DNA from: Carya illinoinensis
Taxonomy: Eukaryota > Streptophyta > Magnoliopsida > Fagales > Juglandaceae
Direction of reading: 5' to 3'
Length of the DNA stretch: 64,000 nucleotides
NCBI RefSeq assembly: GCF_018687715.1
Contig: NC_056762.1
Coordinates: forward strand, 34,460,864 to 34,524,863
Under the pieces are notes generated by a model. It searched no databases. It saw only the letters and a program-made list of their open reading frames with translations, and was not told the origin of the DNA. This document shows, in pieces, positions 38,630 through 49,207 of the stretch; within the stretch, counting starts at the first letter, position 1; each line of letters opens with the position of its first letter. A program made the translations under genes and the position numbers.

Positions 38630-39953
38630 GGGATAGGCAGATCGGTAGAGTTCTTGTTATTGTCCATCCGATCGGGGCTCCATTCTTTATTGGCGCTGAG
38701 AGTCCACACAAAACACACCCTCTAGGCTCAACCACCATTACTTTTATGCATGCTATAAGACTTTTAGAGACAGAACCTCCGGCTTCTCTCTAGAAACCTA
38801 GCCAAAGCAAAACCAGATCGTGGGGGGGGGTCATTTTCTTTTGTTAATGGCTGTTAGTTTTGTTTTATTTTAAACTCTTAGTTTTGGTGTTTAAATAAGT
38901 TTTCGGTGAAGGTCTGAAGGGGGAACTGTATCATTGTGACTCTTGCGCCAAGGCCATGCCCTCGGCTCACCCCAAAACCCCTCTCTCCTGTCGTAAATGG
39001 CGACGTGCTGTTTGTCGAAGTACTCTCTAGGTGCATGTGGTAGAGAGGATTTGGTCAGAGGTTTGGCCTCGGGTCTTTTGGGTTGAGTGGCCGGGCGGTG
39101 GCTATTGCGAACATATTAGCATTTGCTCTGTTTTTCTACTTAAAACAGGAGCGGCGTGCGTTGGCTTTGTAGCGCAGAGGGCCGCTGGAGTGGCTATTGG
39201 TGTTGCTAGAACGTGAGGGAGGTACATGAGCAGTGCGGAAGCACGGGCTGACCTGAACGCTAGGGCGCAACTGAGCTAAAAAGCCTTAGGGAGCGGCGTG
39301 GGCTGTCCTTAAAACCTAATATGATGAGAGCAATGCAAGGCTGGGCAAGAGACGGGCGGGGGAAGATGCAAAGGAAAGAAGTGATGAAGATGGGTGGTGG
39401 CAGCAGAATGAAGAAATGGAACCCTAACGGGTTGGGCCCCCACGTGCATACAAGCTGGGCTTTGGCTTTAGGCTGGGCCCATTTGTTTTACAGCCCATTG
39501 CCAGTTTTTGTTTTTCTGTATTTGTAATTGTTGGTTTGTTTTAGTTTTTATAAATAAATAAATAGGCTAGTGCCTCACTCCTCTTTTGGAGAAAGGTGGG
39601 TGTTTGTCCTACTCCTTTTTTGGAGGAAGGTAGGTGTTAGTACTCTTCCTCCTTGGAAGAAGAGAGTGTGGTTGTACTCCTCCTCTTTGGGAGGATAAAG
39701 CGTGGGTGTACCTCTCTTCTTTGGAAGAAAGGTTGTTTTAGCTCTGTTTTAGCAGAGCACTTTCTCTTTTGATTGCTGTCAGGAGAAAATGTATGAAAGT
39801 TAGACAATGTCCATCACAAAGAAATTTATTGGTGGAGGAGCCCCTAACAGATGAGTAATTTGGCTGATAATTTTAGATTTTCCTGTATTGATTAGTCACA
39901 GATGTAACCTTGATTTCAGTGAATGAAATTAAGTCTATTTCAAAAAAAAAAAA
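38630..39953 (+). mobile_element. Possible non-autonomous non-LTR retroelement with poly(A) end
   Basis: The segment ends in AGTGAATGAAATTAAGTC, a short spacer and an A-run at 39941-39952. Its left part has TTCTCTCTAGAAACC-type leader sequence, and GC content is higher than that of its flanks. No reverse transcriptase or endonuclease is present and no target-site duplication was found. It could instead be a processed transcript. The short ORFs at 39031-39216 and 39321-39527 have no recognised domain. Confidence 0.3.
39575..39750. repeat. Minisatellite of small hairpins
   Basis: About five imperfect units of 35-40 bp, each with a pyrimidine arm, a T-rich spacer and a complementary purine arm: CTCCTCTTTTGGAGAAAGG, CTCCTTTTTTGGAGGAAGG, TTCCTCCTTGGAAGAAG, CTCCTCTTTGGGAGGA and CTCTTCTTTGGAAGAAAGG, joined by TGGGTGTT-like linkers. 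Both arms vary between units while pairing is mostly kept. Confidence 0.65.
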
Positions 39954-41869
39954 CCAACAAAAAATTAAAAATAAATAAATAAATAATAAAATTGAATGAA
40001 TTGTAAAAATCACTTTAAATTGAAGCCAGTATACGTATAAACTCAATCAAAACACATAATTGGTAATGCGGTCAAAACAAGAGGAGCATAAATGTAAAAT
40101 TAAAACATTAGGTTAACAGAATTCATCACTTTCCTTAGAGTACTAGTAGTGGGCTAGCTAAAATTAAATTTTAGCTAAATAATAACTCAAATGTCAAATA
40201 AAGTACAGTAGTGGGTTCAACAAATGAACAATATTTTTAACTTCAGATCATATGGCTGACCAAATTTGTTGAGCTGAAGGGGCTGGCCAAATATTATTTT
40301 TGAACTAAAAAATGATGTTCCCGTTGAATTCTTTCATGCAATGCTCCTTCAGGATCTGTTTTCTGTCTTCTAGCCACAAAACCTCATTGCTACTGAAAAC
40401 ATCTCTTCCATTTTAGTTTCTTGTACGATTTATAAATTTGTTTTTATTGGATTTTGATGTTTGCAGGGTCATTGATAATTCTTATACTTCCGTTGGTGAA
40501 GTATGCAATAGTTTTTAAATGATTTTCAATTTTTCGTATCGCAATCTATTGTTATGTGAAAAGGATTCGATTCCTTTCTAGAATTTCAGAATTCCACTTT
40601 TCCCTCTAGGATTCGGTTTTATGTCAAAAGGAATTTTTAGAATTAAAATAATGAAAAGTTAAAAACTCAATATTTTAATAGAATAATGAAAGATTTATTG
40701 AGTCTATTATTTGGTATTGTAAAAAGTGGCTAGCTAAAATTTATAAAAGTGAATTGTTTAGTCAAATTTTATCTAAAGTTTATTGGTGCTACTACAAGTA
40801 CTCTTATAAGGCAACTGAAGCAAGGCGACTGAAAACTTATAGAGAAGAAGGGGGGCAGAGCTGGGTTGGTTCAGTGATAGGGAGTGTGGGACGTCTAAGC
40901 TACAAAGAGAGAACTATGAGAGAAAGTGTTTAAGAAGGAGAGATGAGTGAACGGAGAGGAAGAGATCAGCGTGAAGGAGAACTGCTCACCGAGAGAAATG
41001 CAATGGAGGCTCGGCCTGGGGATGGCACGACTGAATGACGGCGGTGAAGCATTAAGGAATAAACGTGCAGTGGCCTCTGTCAAGGGCAGTGGCTTGTTAG
41101 GCAACATTGGCTCATGGTGGAGAGAATTCCTCTGTTTGATTATAGACAAAAATAAAGGCACGGTTGGTAGTTTACGTGGCTGATCTTGTGCACAACAGGA
41201 GTGTCTCGGTAACGAGGGGTGGTATGAGTAGAGAATGGAGGTTAAGTAGCTGGTCATGGTTGGTTCTGGGCTGTCCGTGGCAATCCATGTAGAGAAAATT
41301 GGGACTGAGAGTGCAACTGTTTGCTCTGATTTTGAGCAACCAAATAGAAGCTTTGAGGAGGTGAGGTTATGACTGTGAAAACGGGTATGGGTGGAGGTGA
41401 AGCTTGGCTTTGGTCTGGGTTGAGCTTGGTGGCAGCGGCTTTCAGCTTGCCTTTTGGCTTGAGTAGGCCACAAGCTTGAAACTCTACAACAGAGCAACTA
41501 CCAACAGAGATGAAACAAGGTAGCAGCAGTGCTGAGGAAGAAGAGAGGCACATCTTGGATCCGTCCAATGGCCCAAAAGTGTATGATCAATGATTTATTG
41601 AGAATGACAACGACTATGGATAAATGAAAAAGAGAAGGTTGCGGCTAATGGAGAAAGAAACCAAGAGAAGGTTGTCGTCTAAGAGAGAGAGAGAGAGATG
41701 AGAGAAATGATAGAGAGGAGATATTTTTGTCGGTTTAAAAGTAAAAAGGACTGGCAAAAACGTACACAAAGTATTGGTAAAATAGGAAGAAAAAGTGTTA
41801 GATGAAAATACTATATCATCTGGATTCGCATTTATATATATAGTATATATATTCCTAATGATGAATTTG
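39954..41869. other. Unit 2-specific DNA, no supported gene
   Basis: 39954-40790 is AT-rich with nothing recognisable. 40840-41560 is purine-rich on the plus strand. On the minus strand it is open for 200 codons (41497-40895) with Ser, Pro and Leu excess and no domain; such composition follows from the base skew, so I do not call it a gene. A (GA)n tract lies at 41680-41700. Confidence 0.45.
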
Positions 41870-43394
41870 ACTCATTGCAAAAAATAAGTAAACTGTTACA
41901 AAAGATTTTCAGTGACGGTTTGAAACTGTCACCAAAAAGGTATCATAGAAAGTAATTTGTGATGGTTTATTGTACAACTACTACTATAAGTTTTTTTGTG
42001 ACGGTTGAAAGTTTGTCATGCAATGCAACATTCGAACTTGAAGAGATCTTGTGACAGTTGAATTCTATTATAGAAAGTACATTTGAGCATCAATAATAAC
42101 TTTAAAACGTTCAGCCAACCGATTAGCATTTGAACAGTTAATATCTAATGTTTGATCTTTTTCAATTGCACGGTCAAAGTTAATGTGTTCCATCTAGACT
42201 AGCATCTCCTTCTGTACTTGTTCTTGAACTTCAATGCGTATTCTTCTCTCCTAGTCTCTTTGTCACACTAGCAAATGCTTCTCTCAATTAGATTGTTGCG
42301 ATAAGAGAGCCTCAAACTCCAGCGTTCTCGACTTCATCTGCTAAATTTCTTGGTGTGCAGCGTCTAAATTCTTAATAAGATTATTAACTTTTGAAGTTAA
42401 GGGCATGGAGGATGAACCGACACGCTTGAAAGAATGTCCCAAACCTCTTATCAAACTAGACTTGATCCCAAGGACCTGCATAAATATGTCAATGCCACTG
42501 GGAGAAGATTCCTCAAAGGAAGACTGCATTTCAATCCTTTTTTCTATACGATTAGGAAGAAAACTACATAATAAGTAACATGTTAAAAGAAATAGTAAGA
42601 AAACATAATATCCATTCATATATAGGCATAGTTTATTCACACACAACGAATCCTACTTATATAATTATCTTTGGCAACAAGATCAATCCACTAGTTGTAC
42701 GCATCGGTATATGTAGCTGCATATACATGAATAAGGGAGAAATTTTCAAGATCATCGCAATTCTAACAAAGCTATAGTAGTAAATTTAAAAAATTATGTT
42801 AGTACTTAAATAAAGAATATGATAAAAATGACTCAATTTTAATAAGTAATTACTATTTTATAGGTAAGGCATTTCAATAACCTTGAATTGGCGTGATGGT
42901 GGATTGTCAAATATGTTCTATTCTGTGTATTGATAGAACTTAAGTATTGCAGGAGAAATTAAAAATATTAAATATAATCTATGAAACCAATATAAATGTA
43001 AATAAGTCACAGGTAAAAAATCTAGAATACTTTATAATGTGGACTTGCGAAAAGATCACAACACTTGTTTCAATCGTCTAACTTCATTTCTTGAAAAGGG
43101 GACTGAGCAACCTCTTCCAAAGTCTCAAATTTCTCAAAGTGGTCATGACATCGTCCCTTGTGAACACGAAATAATATAGCCATCAACTCATTCATAGTTC
43201 AAACTTCCACACTACGGTCAAAATTTATGTCGAATTCATCCTAAGAAGTGAATTGCATAAAAAATATGAAAGTAAAAAATCTCTAAAAAAAACTATGGTA
43301 TTTAAACTCACCAGTACAAGACTTCGAATATGATCCTTAACCTCATTCGAAACATCTCCCCAACTCCGCACATAAAATGGTGCATACCAAAGTT
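41870..43394 (-). mobile_element. Fragment of a different CACTA element with TNPA-like remnant
   Basis: 41915-42060 has repeated GTGACGGTTT and the inverse AAACTGTCAC, a motif known from subterminal regions of another CACTA lineage. On the minus strand, 43390-42300 holds pieces of a transposase_24-like gene: SWGDVSNEVKDHIRS (about 43375-43325), a piece near 43150-43080, and GLGHSFKRVGSS followed by LTSKVNNLIKNL (42450-42350). GLGHS corresponds to the ALGLGHS word in the TNPA-like gene of CACTA I. No terminus was identified at either end, and stops are frequent. It abuts the truncated gypsy copy at 43395. Confidence 0.6.
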
Positions 43395-43409
43395 AACCCA
43401 TTGAGCTGT

Positions 43410-45513
43410 AAAGAAATTGCTTATCTTGGACACTTGGTTTCTACTAAAGGACTAAGAGCAGATCCATGCAAGATTAATGCTATGGTAGACTGGCCCTTAT
43501 GAAAATCGATTAAATCCTTAAGAAGATTCGTTGGATCAACTTGGTATTATCGAAAATTTGTGAGAGAATATAGATTGATTGCTACTCCCCTCAATGAGTT
43601 CTTGAAAAAAGATACATTTATGTGGGGACCTGAAGCTACACAGGCTTTTAAGGAACTAAAGCAAGTTGTTTCTAGTCCACCTATTTTAGCCTTGCCTGAT
43701 TTTTCAAGGCCATTTTTAATTGAGTGTGATGCCTCATGTAGGGGGGTTAGGGCTATGTTGATGTAGAATGGGAGACCTTTGGCATACCTTAGTCAAGCAT
43801 TGAAAGGCAAAGTGTTGAATTTATCCACATACGAGAAGGAATTGTTAGCATTGGAGTTGGTTTTTAAGAAGTGGAGACCTTATCTGTTGGGAGCTACTTT
43901 TGTGATTAAAACTGACCAAAAAAGTTTAAAGTTCTTATTGGAACAAAAGATAGGGACTCCTTCACAGCAGAAGTGGATAAGCAAATTACTTGGCTATGAT
44001 TTTACTATTGAGTACAAGAAGGGCAAAGAGAATATGGCTACAGTTGCTCTCTCAAGAAGGCATGAAGTTATGGAAAAAGAAGTAGTATTATCTCCTATTA
44101 TAGTTCTGGATCCAGTGTGGTTAGAGCAGTTAAAAGCTTCGTATTTGCACGATGAAGAGGATTCTGACATTTGTAGGAAGTTACAACAAGGGTCACTTAA
44201 AGATCAACCCTTTACACTAAAGAATGTACTATTTTTTAAGAAAGGGAGATTGTTTCTGTCACTTATTCCGTTTAAAGCAGTAGGTGTTGCAATTCATACA
44301 TAGTAATGCCTTTGGAGGGCACTAAGGATATCAAAAATCATTACATAGGGCTAAAAGCTAATTTTATTTGGAATTGCATGAGAAGAGATATTAAGAGTTA
44401 CATAAGAGAATGTGAAGTCTGTCAGAAATGCAAAGTGGAGAACATAAAGCCAGTTAGGTTGTTACAACCACTACCAATTCCCACTAAATTATGGAGTGAT
44501 ATCTCCATTTATTTTATTGATGCTCTTCTTGTTTCAAAGAGATTTTCTGTTATTTTTGTGGTGGTTGATCAATTTACAAAATATGCTTATGTTTCACCAT
44601 TATCTCACCCTTACACTACAGCTTCAGTAGCCAAGCTCTTTATTTCTCAAATCTTTAAGTTGTATGGTATGCCAGCAACTATTGTAACAAATAAGGATGT
44701 CACTTTAACGAGTATTTTTTAGAATGAGCTATTCAGATTGCATGGTTCTAAGCTACATTTCAGTTATGCTTACCACCCTCAATAAGATGGGTAAATTGAA
44801 ATAGTTAATAAGTGAGTTCAATAGTACTTCAAATGTTTTGTTTGTGACAGACCTAAGCAATGGATTCATTGGCTTCCTTGAGCAGAGTGGTGGTATAACA
44901 CATCAATACATTCATCTACAAAGATTACACCATTTGAGGCCTTGTATAGTGTTCCACCTCCCACATTGTTTCAATATGTAGCAAGGACAACACAGAATGA
45001 GGCAGTTGATTCTAATTTGCAATCAAGGGAGGAGATCTTGATTTTGTTGAAGAAAAACCTTTTGACTACTCAATCCACTATGAAGTAGCAGTATGATAAA
45101 CACCATGTTCAAAGACGGTTTCAAGTTGGTGATTTGGTTTATTTGAAATTGTAGATGTATAAATAGTAGAGCTTGGATCTTGTTGCTAGTCCTAAGTTGG
45201 CAACAAGGTACTGTGTTTCATCTAAGCTGATGGAGCGCATAGGGCAAGTGGCTTATAAATTGGAATTAAAACAGAATTCATTTGTGCAACCAGTTTTTCA
45301 TGTGTCACGGTTGATGAAGCATGTTGGGCCAATGCATAGTATTTCACCTACAATGAATCAGAAAGTGTATTGCATGGGATTCTAACTGCTCTTAATAACA
45401 AGCCATTCATTGAGTTGTTGATTAAATAGCGTGGCCCTCCTAAAGAAGATTCAACTTGGGTTCCTACTGATCAGTTGAGAATGCATTATCCTAACCTTGT
45501 GGGTAAGGTCTTT
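43410..45513 (+). pseudogene. pol remnant (RT end, RNase H, integrase) of the unit 2 gypsy element
   Basis: The RT end is followed by RNase H with LIECDASCRGV, LSTYEKELLALELVFKKWRP, ATFVIKTDQKSLKFL and LGYDFTIEYKKGKEN. Integrase shows YIRECEVCQKCK (zinc-binding part), the region VVVDQFTKYAYVSPLSHP and LYGMPATIVTNKDV, where TDRD is usual, so a catalytic neighbour is altered. The C-terminal part reads ASPKLATRYCVSSKLMERIG and QPVFHVSRLMKHVG. In-frame stops at 43764, 44301, 44720 and several later codons show decay, but long open stretches remain, so this copy is better preserved than the unit 1 copy. Confidence 0.85.
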
Positions 45514-45514
45514 T

Positions 45515-45528
45515 AAAGGGGGAAGAAA
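45515..45528 (+). promoter_or_regulatory. Polypurine tract of the gypsy element
   Basis: AAAGGGGGAAGAAA lies directly before the 3' LTR, where the plus-strand primer of LTR retrotransposons is expected. Confidence 0.75.
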
Positions 45529-45529
45529 T

Positions 45530-45866
45530 TGTTATGAGCTGCATAGGCTGAGCAGTGGCTTGAGAGCAGTGTAGTGGTGAAGGGTGGTAAGACGTAAAGG
45601 GTATGAAGGAACTAAAGGTTAATAAACAATTGGGCACGTATTGGGCACATGGTTCATTAGATGTAATATATTACATGTTTAGTCTTACTTAGTGTATATT
45701 ACATAAATGCCCTCATCCTTGTAACAAGAATAACAACTCTCACTTCAGTATAAATATTGACGTTTCCTTTGTAAAATTCATTCAGAAAGTTAATAAAGAT
45801 TATTTCGTGGAGGAGTCTAATCCCTTGAAAATCAAAAGTTGAACATTTTACTTATCTCTTACTAAA
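45530..45866 (+). repeat. 3' LTR of the gypsy element (unit 2)
   Basis: Starts TGTTATGAGCTGCATAGGCT and matches 20373-20712 to its end. The last bases are CTTACTAAA where unit 1 has CTTGTTACA, so the terminal CA has been lost by point mutation. Flanked on the right by GTGAT. Confidence 0.82.
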
Positions 45867-45871
45867 GTGAT

Positions 45872-46689
45872 CGTGATTCAGCCACTGGAGTTCAAATACA
45901 GAAGTCAAAGTTTGAAAATCGTCAGAAGTTCTGGTAGTTACTGCAGTAGAGGCAATTAACAGGTTGTTTGTCATGTCAAGTAAATGAGTCAATTGATAAA
46001 GATTTTATAATTGAGACTTACTTGTAACTTGATTTTCAAATAATAACATTAACTTTTATAGATTTGGTTGCTCCGTAAGGTTTTCCCTTTAAATAGTTCT
46101 TTAATTGGTTTCCCTTAATTACCAAAATTGGTATTATACAATTTATTTATTGAGTTATACAATTTATTTACTTTAAGTTATTGATTTATTATTAAATAAT
46201 TACACGCTCGATAACTAACCAATTTATTGAGTGGATTGGTAGATCTTTGCATTACTATATAGGAACAATTAAGAAGTTTCAAACTTTTTATGTTAAAATT
46301 TATGAAATAATTTGAAATGTGTTTAACTTTTTATGAAAAATTAAAAAAGTAGTGAGTCTCATCAATGATTAATTTTGAGATAAGATGAGTTGAGTTGAGT
46401 TGAGTCTAACAACCAAATACAACCTTAAATGTTAGAACACATATCTTCATAGTTTCAACTTGAAATTTTGGTTCAGTACTAAATTCTTCCTCTTGTTGTT
46501 CAAAAATTCTGACCACTATAATTTTGTTATATATAAGTTGACATCATTTATGCGAGAAGTTCTAATTTATAAAATACTTAATTATTAAAAGTTTCTTATA
46601 AATTAAATTATTTTAAATCCATCATTTCTAAAAAATTGAAAGAACTTTAAAATAATTTAGTGAAAAAAAAAAAAAAAAAAAAACTCTCC
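45872..46689. other. Intergenic DNA with MITE-like block
   Basis: No gene recognised. 46230-46430 resembles the AT-rich dispersed block family, ending GAGTTGAGTTGAGTC then CAACCAAATACAACC. An A-run of about 20 lies at 46663-46682. Confidence 0.45.
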
Positions 46690-47060
46690 ATTTAAGCTCC
46701 CTTAAGCTCATTGGGGAGACATGGACAATGAGCTTGGTTCGAAGAGTAGATAATTTGGAACCAGCCAAAGGTTTTTTTAAAATATCAGCAAGTTGATCTT
46801 TGCCAGCGATGATACCATGGGTGGATGAATCCCTAGGGTTGAGTCATATAAACTGTCTCCATGAGGTCTTCATGTAGAAAAGCATGTTGCGCATTGAGTT
46901 ATCATACATGCGAGTGCTATTTTTGAGTGACTGCAAGTGATAGTATCAACCAAATTTTTTGAGGTTTTCAACCAGATTGAAGGTTTCTCCATAGTCTAAT
47001 CTGGGTTGTTGGTGGAAGCCCTATTTAGGTGGAGGAGCTAAATTGGACAGATGGGCTTGG
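46690..47060 (-). pseudogene. Ty1/copia reverse transcriptase/RNase H fragment
   Basis: Minus-strand translation across frames gives GFHQQPRLDYGETFNLV, then QHAFLHEDLMETVYMTQP, which is the copia RT region (usually DVQNAFLHG-LxExVYMxQPxGF). It jumps directly to DQLADILKKPLAGSKLSTLR, the usual copia C-terminus (DQLADIxTKxL). The middle of the polymerase is deleted. No LTR is visible next to it. Confidence 0.78.
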
Positions 47061-47714
47061 AATGGAAAACAATTTTCATAAAAAAGAACATGTCATGAGA
47101 CATATATCCTGCCCGTGGGTATGTATAAACAAAAATATCCTCAGTGGCATGTGGAGACCACGCATGTCCTTTCCATGAAGCCATATCTACTAAACACACT
47201 AGCCCAATCAATTCTTCGTCCTTAAATCCTTCAGATTTGCCCAACATAACTGTGACGTGGCTAACATGTGAGTTTTCAAGTTTCATGGATTTCTTCCAAA
47301 AGGATTTTTGCCTCTTTCTTCATCATTTTCCTAGAATTAGGAGCTAACATATCTTTATATGGAAAAGGGAAAAAGATAGAACCGTTATGGTCCAATTACT
47401 ACCACCACTCTCATTATCCCTTACTAGTCTCTTCATTTCGCATCCCACGAGCTCCATCTTTTTTACTTCAGCCCTAAACATGAGAACCCGATGTATGCTT
47501 TTAGGAGAGTGTGGAGTTTTACAATGATGTGTAGAGCGATGCGGTTCAATTCTTTATACTTTTTAATCCAGGACTTTAATATAAAAGCTATCTTCCATCT
47601 CCCAAGGATCGTCAAGATGAGGAAGTGGATCTCCCTAACAATCACTCTAAAACAGTGAAGTGCAATCCACCAAGCACCATGGTCTCAGGCTTTGCATTCA
47701 TAATCCGCTTCTCA
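47061..47714. other. Intergenic DNA between the Copia fragment and the gene B 3' flank
   Basis: The minus-strand ORF 47286-47038 and neighbouring short frames have no family pattern. This DNA is absent from unit 1, where the deletion junction at 23280 jumps over it. Confidence 0.4.
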
Positions 47715-48177
47715 GATTGTACTAAAACTGACACTTTCTACAGCTTCCCCTTGGGGGGAAAGGTAGAGAATATTTATTTGTTTCCAATGTCCGTCTTTTA
47801 TTTCTTTCGTGATGTACTAGTTGTAATGAGTGTTTGTCGGGATCCCCCACCCACTATTCATATATTTTTCTATATGTTAATCATTATCTATTGAGCTTGC
47901 TTAGACCAAAAAAAGAATAAAAGAAAAAGAAAGGAAACAATAGAGTCTAGACTCCATGCAACAGCATAAATGCAAAATAGTTGCAAAAAAAAAAAAAAAA
48001 CTCTAAATCCCAGTTCCTGTTTTGCAAGACATTCAACTTCAGCTGTGCTTATTTTGAGCTCTCACAACCACATAGCACAAAGGCTGCCCTATATAATTTG
48101 CCAAAGGTTACAGATAAACTATATAGTGTTCCACTCATATAAAAGCAAGAATAGTTTAGACAGTAAAAGAAAATCTA
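47715..48177. other. 3' flank of CslG gene B
   Basis: Matches 23318-23761 of unit 1 with small indels; contains an A-run near 47985-48000. It is the probable 3' untranslated and downstream region of gene B. Confidence 0.6.
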
Positions 48178-49168
48178 CTAATTTTGATTCCCAAGAGGAA
48201 GAGAAACTAGCTCATAAAGAGCCAAAGCTAGACAGGTTGAAGTTGCAGTAGTTTTGAATGGTATTCTTCCTTTATCATTCCTCAGGACCATGGCTTTGTA
48301 AATTGGCAAGGCATTCAACACTATAAAACCTGCTAAGAACATCTGCAGAAACAGACCCTCCATTTTGTTGCCTCTTAGAAATTGTACAAGCCCCATAAGA
48401 AATGATACCAAGTTGATAATGGCTGCCGTTATTAGTGGCAAAAACATGTTTGATGAGGCTCCAAACTCGAACATACCTTGTCTATATCTTTTGCTTTGTT
48501 CATCATCGATCACTTTGCTAGTCAAACTGAAACCATATGTGGAAATACCTAAACATTTGAGGAAGAACTCGAGCCATACGAAACCAAAGGCTGAGAGCCC
48601 CCTTATCATCCACATTCTCTGATCGTTCCACCACTTTTGAACAGTTCCTTCCCCTATCAAAAATTCAAGGAGATCTTGTCCATAGGCTCCAAGGACAAGA
48701 AACACATACAAGATAAAACTTGGCTCTGAGAACTGCAACATATTTTCACCAATAAATAAAACCCAAATGGATAAAAGGTCGAAATAGAAAAGGAGAGGCT
48801 TAATTTACATCAGTGAAATGATTGAAAAGGGGACGCTTAATTTACATCATTGAATGGATTTAAAATCTTCTGTCAACTAGGTTTTTAGGATAATCCCCAA
48901 AAAATAAAATAAATAAAACAGCCCCCTCCCATTTGCCTACCAAAACAATCTGTAATAATCATATTTTTCGAAAGATAATATTTGGGTTTTGTTCAAATTC
49001 AAAATCTAATATCAAGTTTATATTAAAAGAAAATTGATTTTCAAAATAAAAAAACCTTAAAAGCTTGACCATAAAAATTTCTTAAGAGAAATTATATTCG
49101 AAATCCATGTGTGCAATCTCCACTTATTCCCTTAGAAAAAATTAGGTAAATCTGGGATCCATATGAAA

Positions 49169-49207
<39 letters not shown>

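Larger units (their letters stand above)
43395..45866 (+). mobile_element. Ty3/gypsy LTR retrotransposon, 3' part (unit 2)
   Basis: Begins abruptly inside reverse transcriptase at GTAAAGAAATTGCTTATCTT (43410) and runs through RNase H, integrase, polypurine tract and the 3' LTR. It is closely similar to the element at 20373-23280 wherever both exist (43410-44704). GTGAT follows the LTR at 45867-45871, the same pentanucleotide that precedes the 5' LTR in unit 1. Confidence 0.88.

Noticed and set aside
40895..41568. A 200-codon minus-strand ORF and an overlapping 104-codon ORF
   Set aside because: Strong Ser/Pro/Leu bias from purine-pyrimidine skew, overlapping open frames, no domain and no splice context.
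20373..45866. The idea that 20373 and 45866 are the two ends of one intact 25-kb retrotransposon
   Set aside because: The segments overlap in RT, RNase H and integrase and flank a CslG gene, so two copies are needed. Shared GTGAT is better explained by duplication of one insertion.
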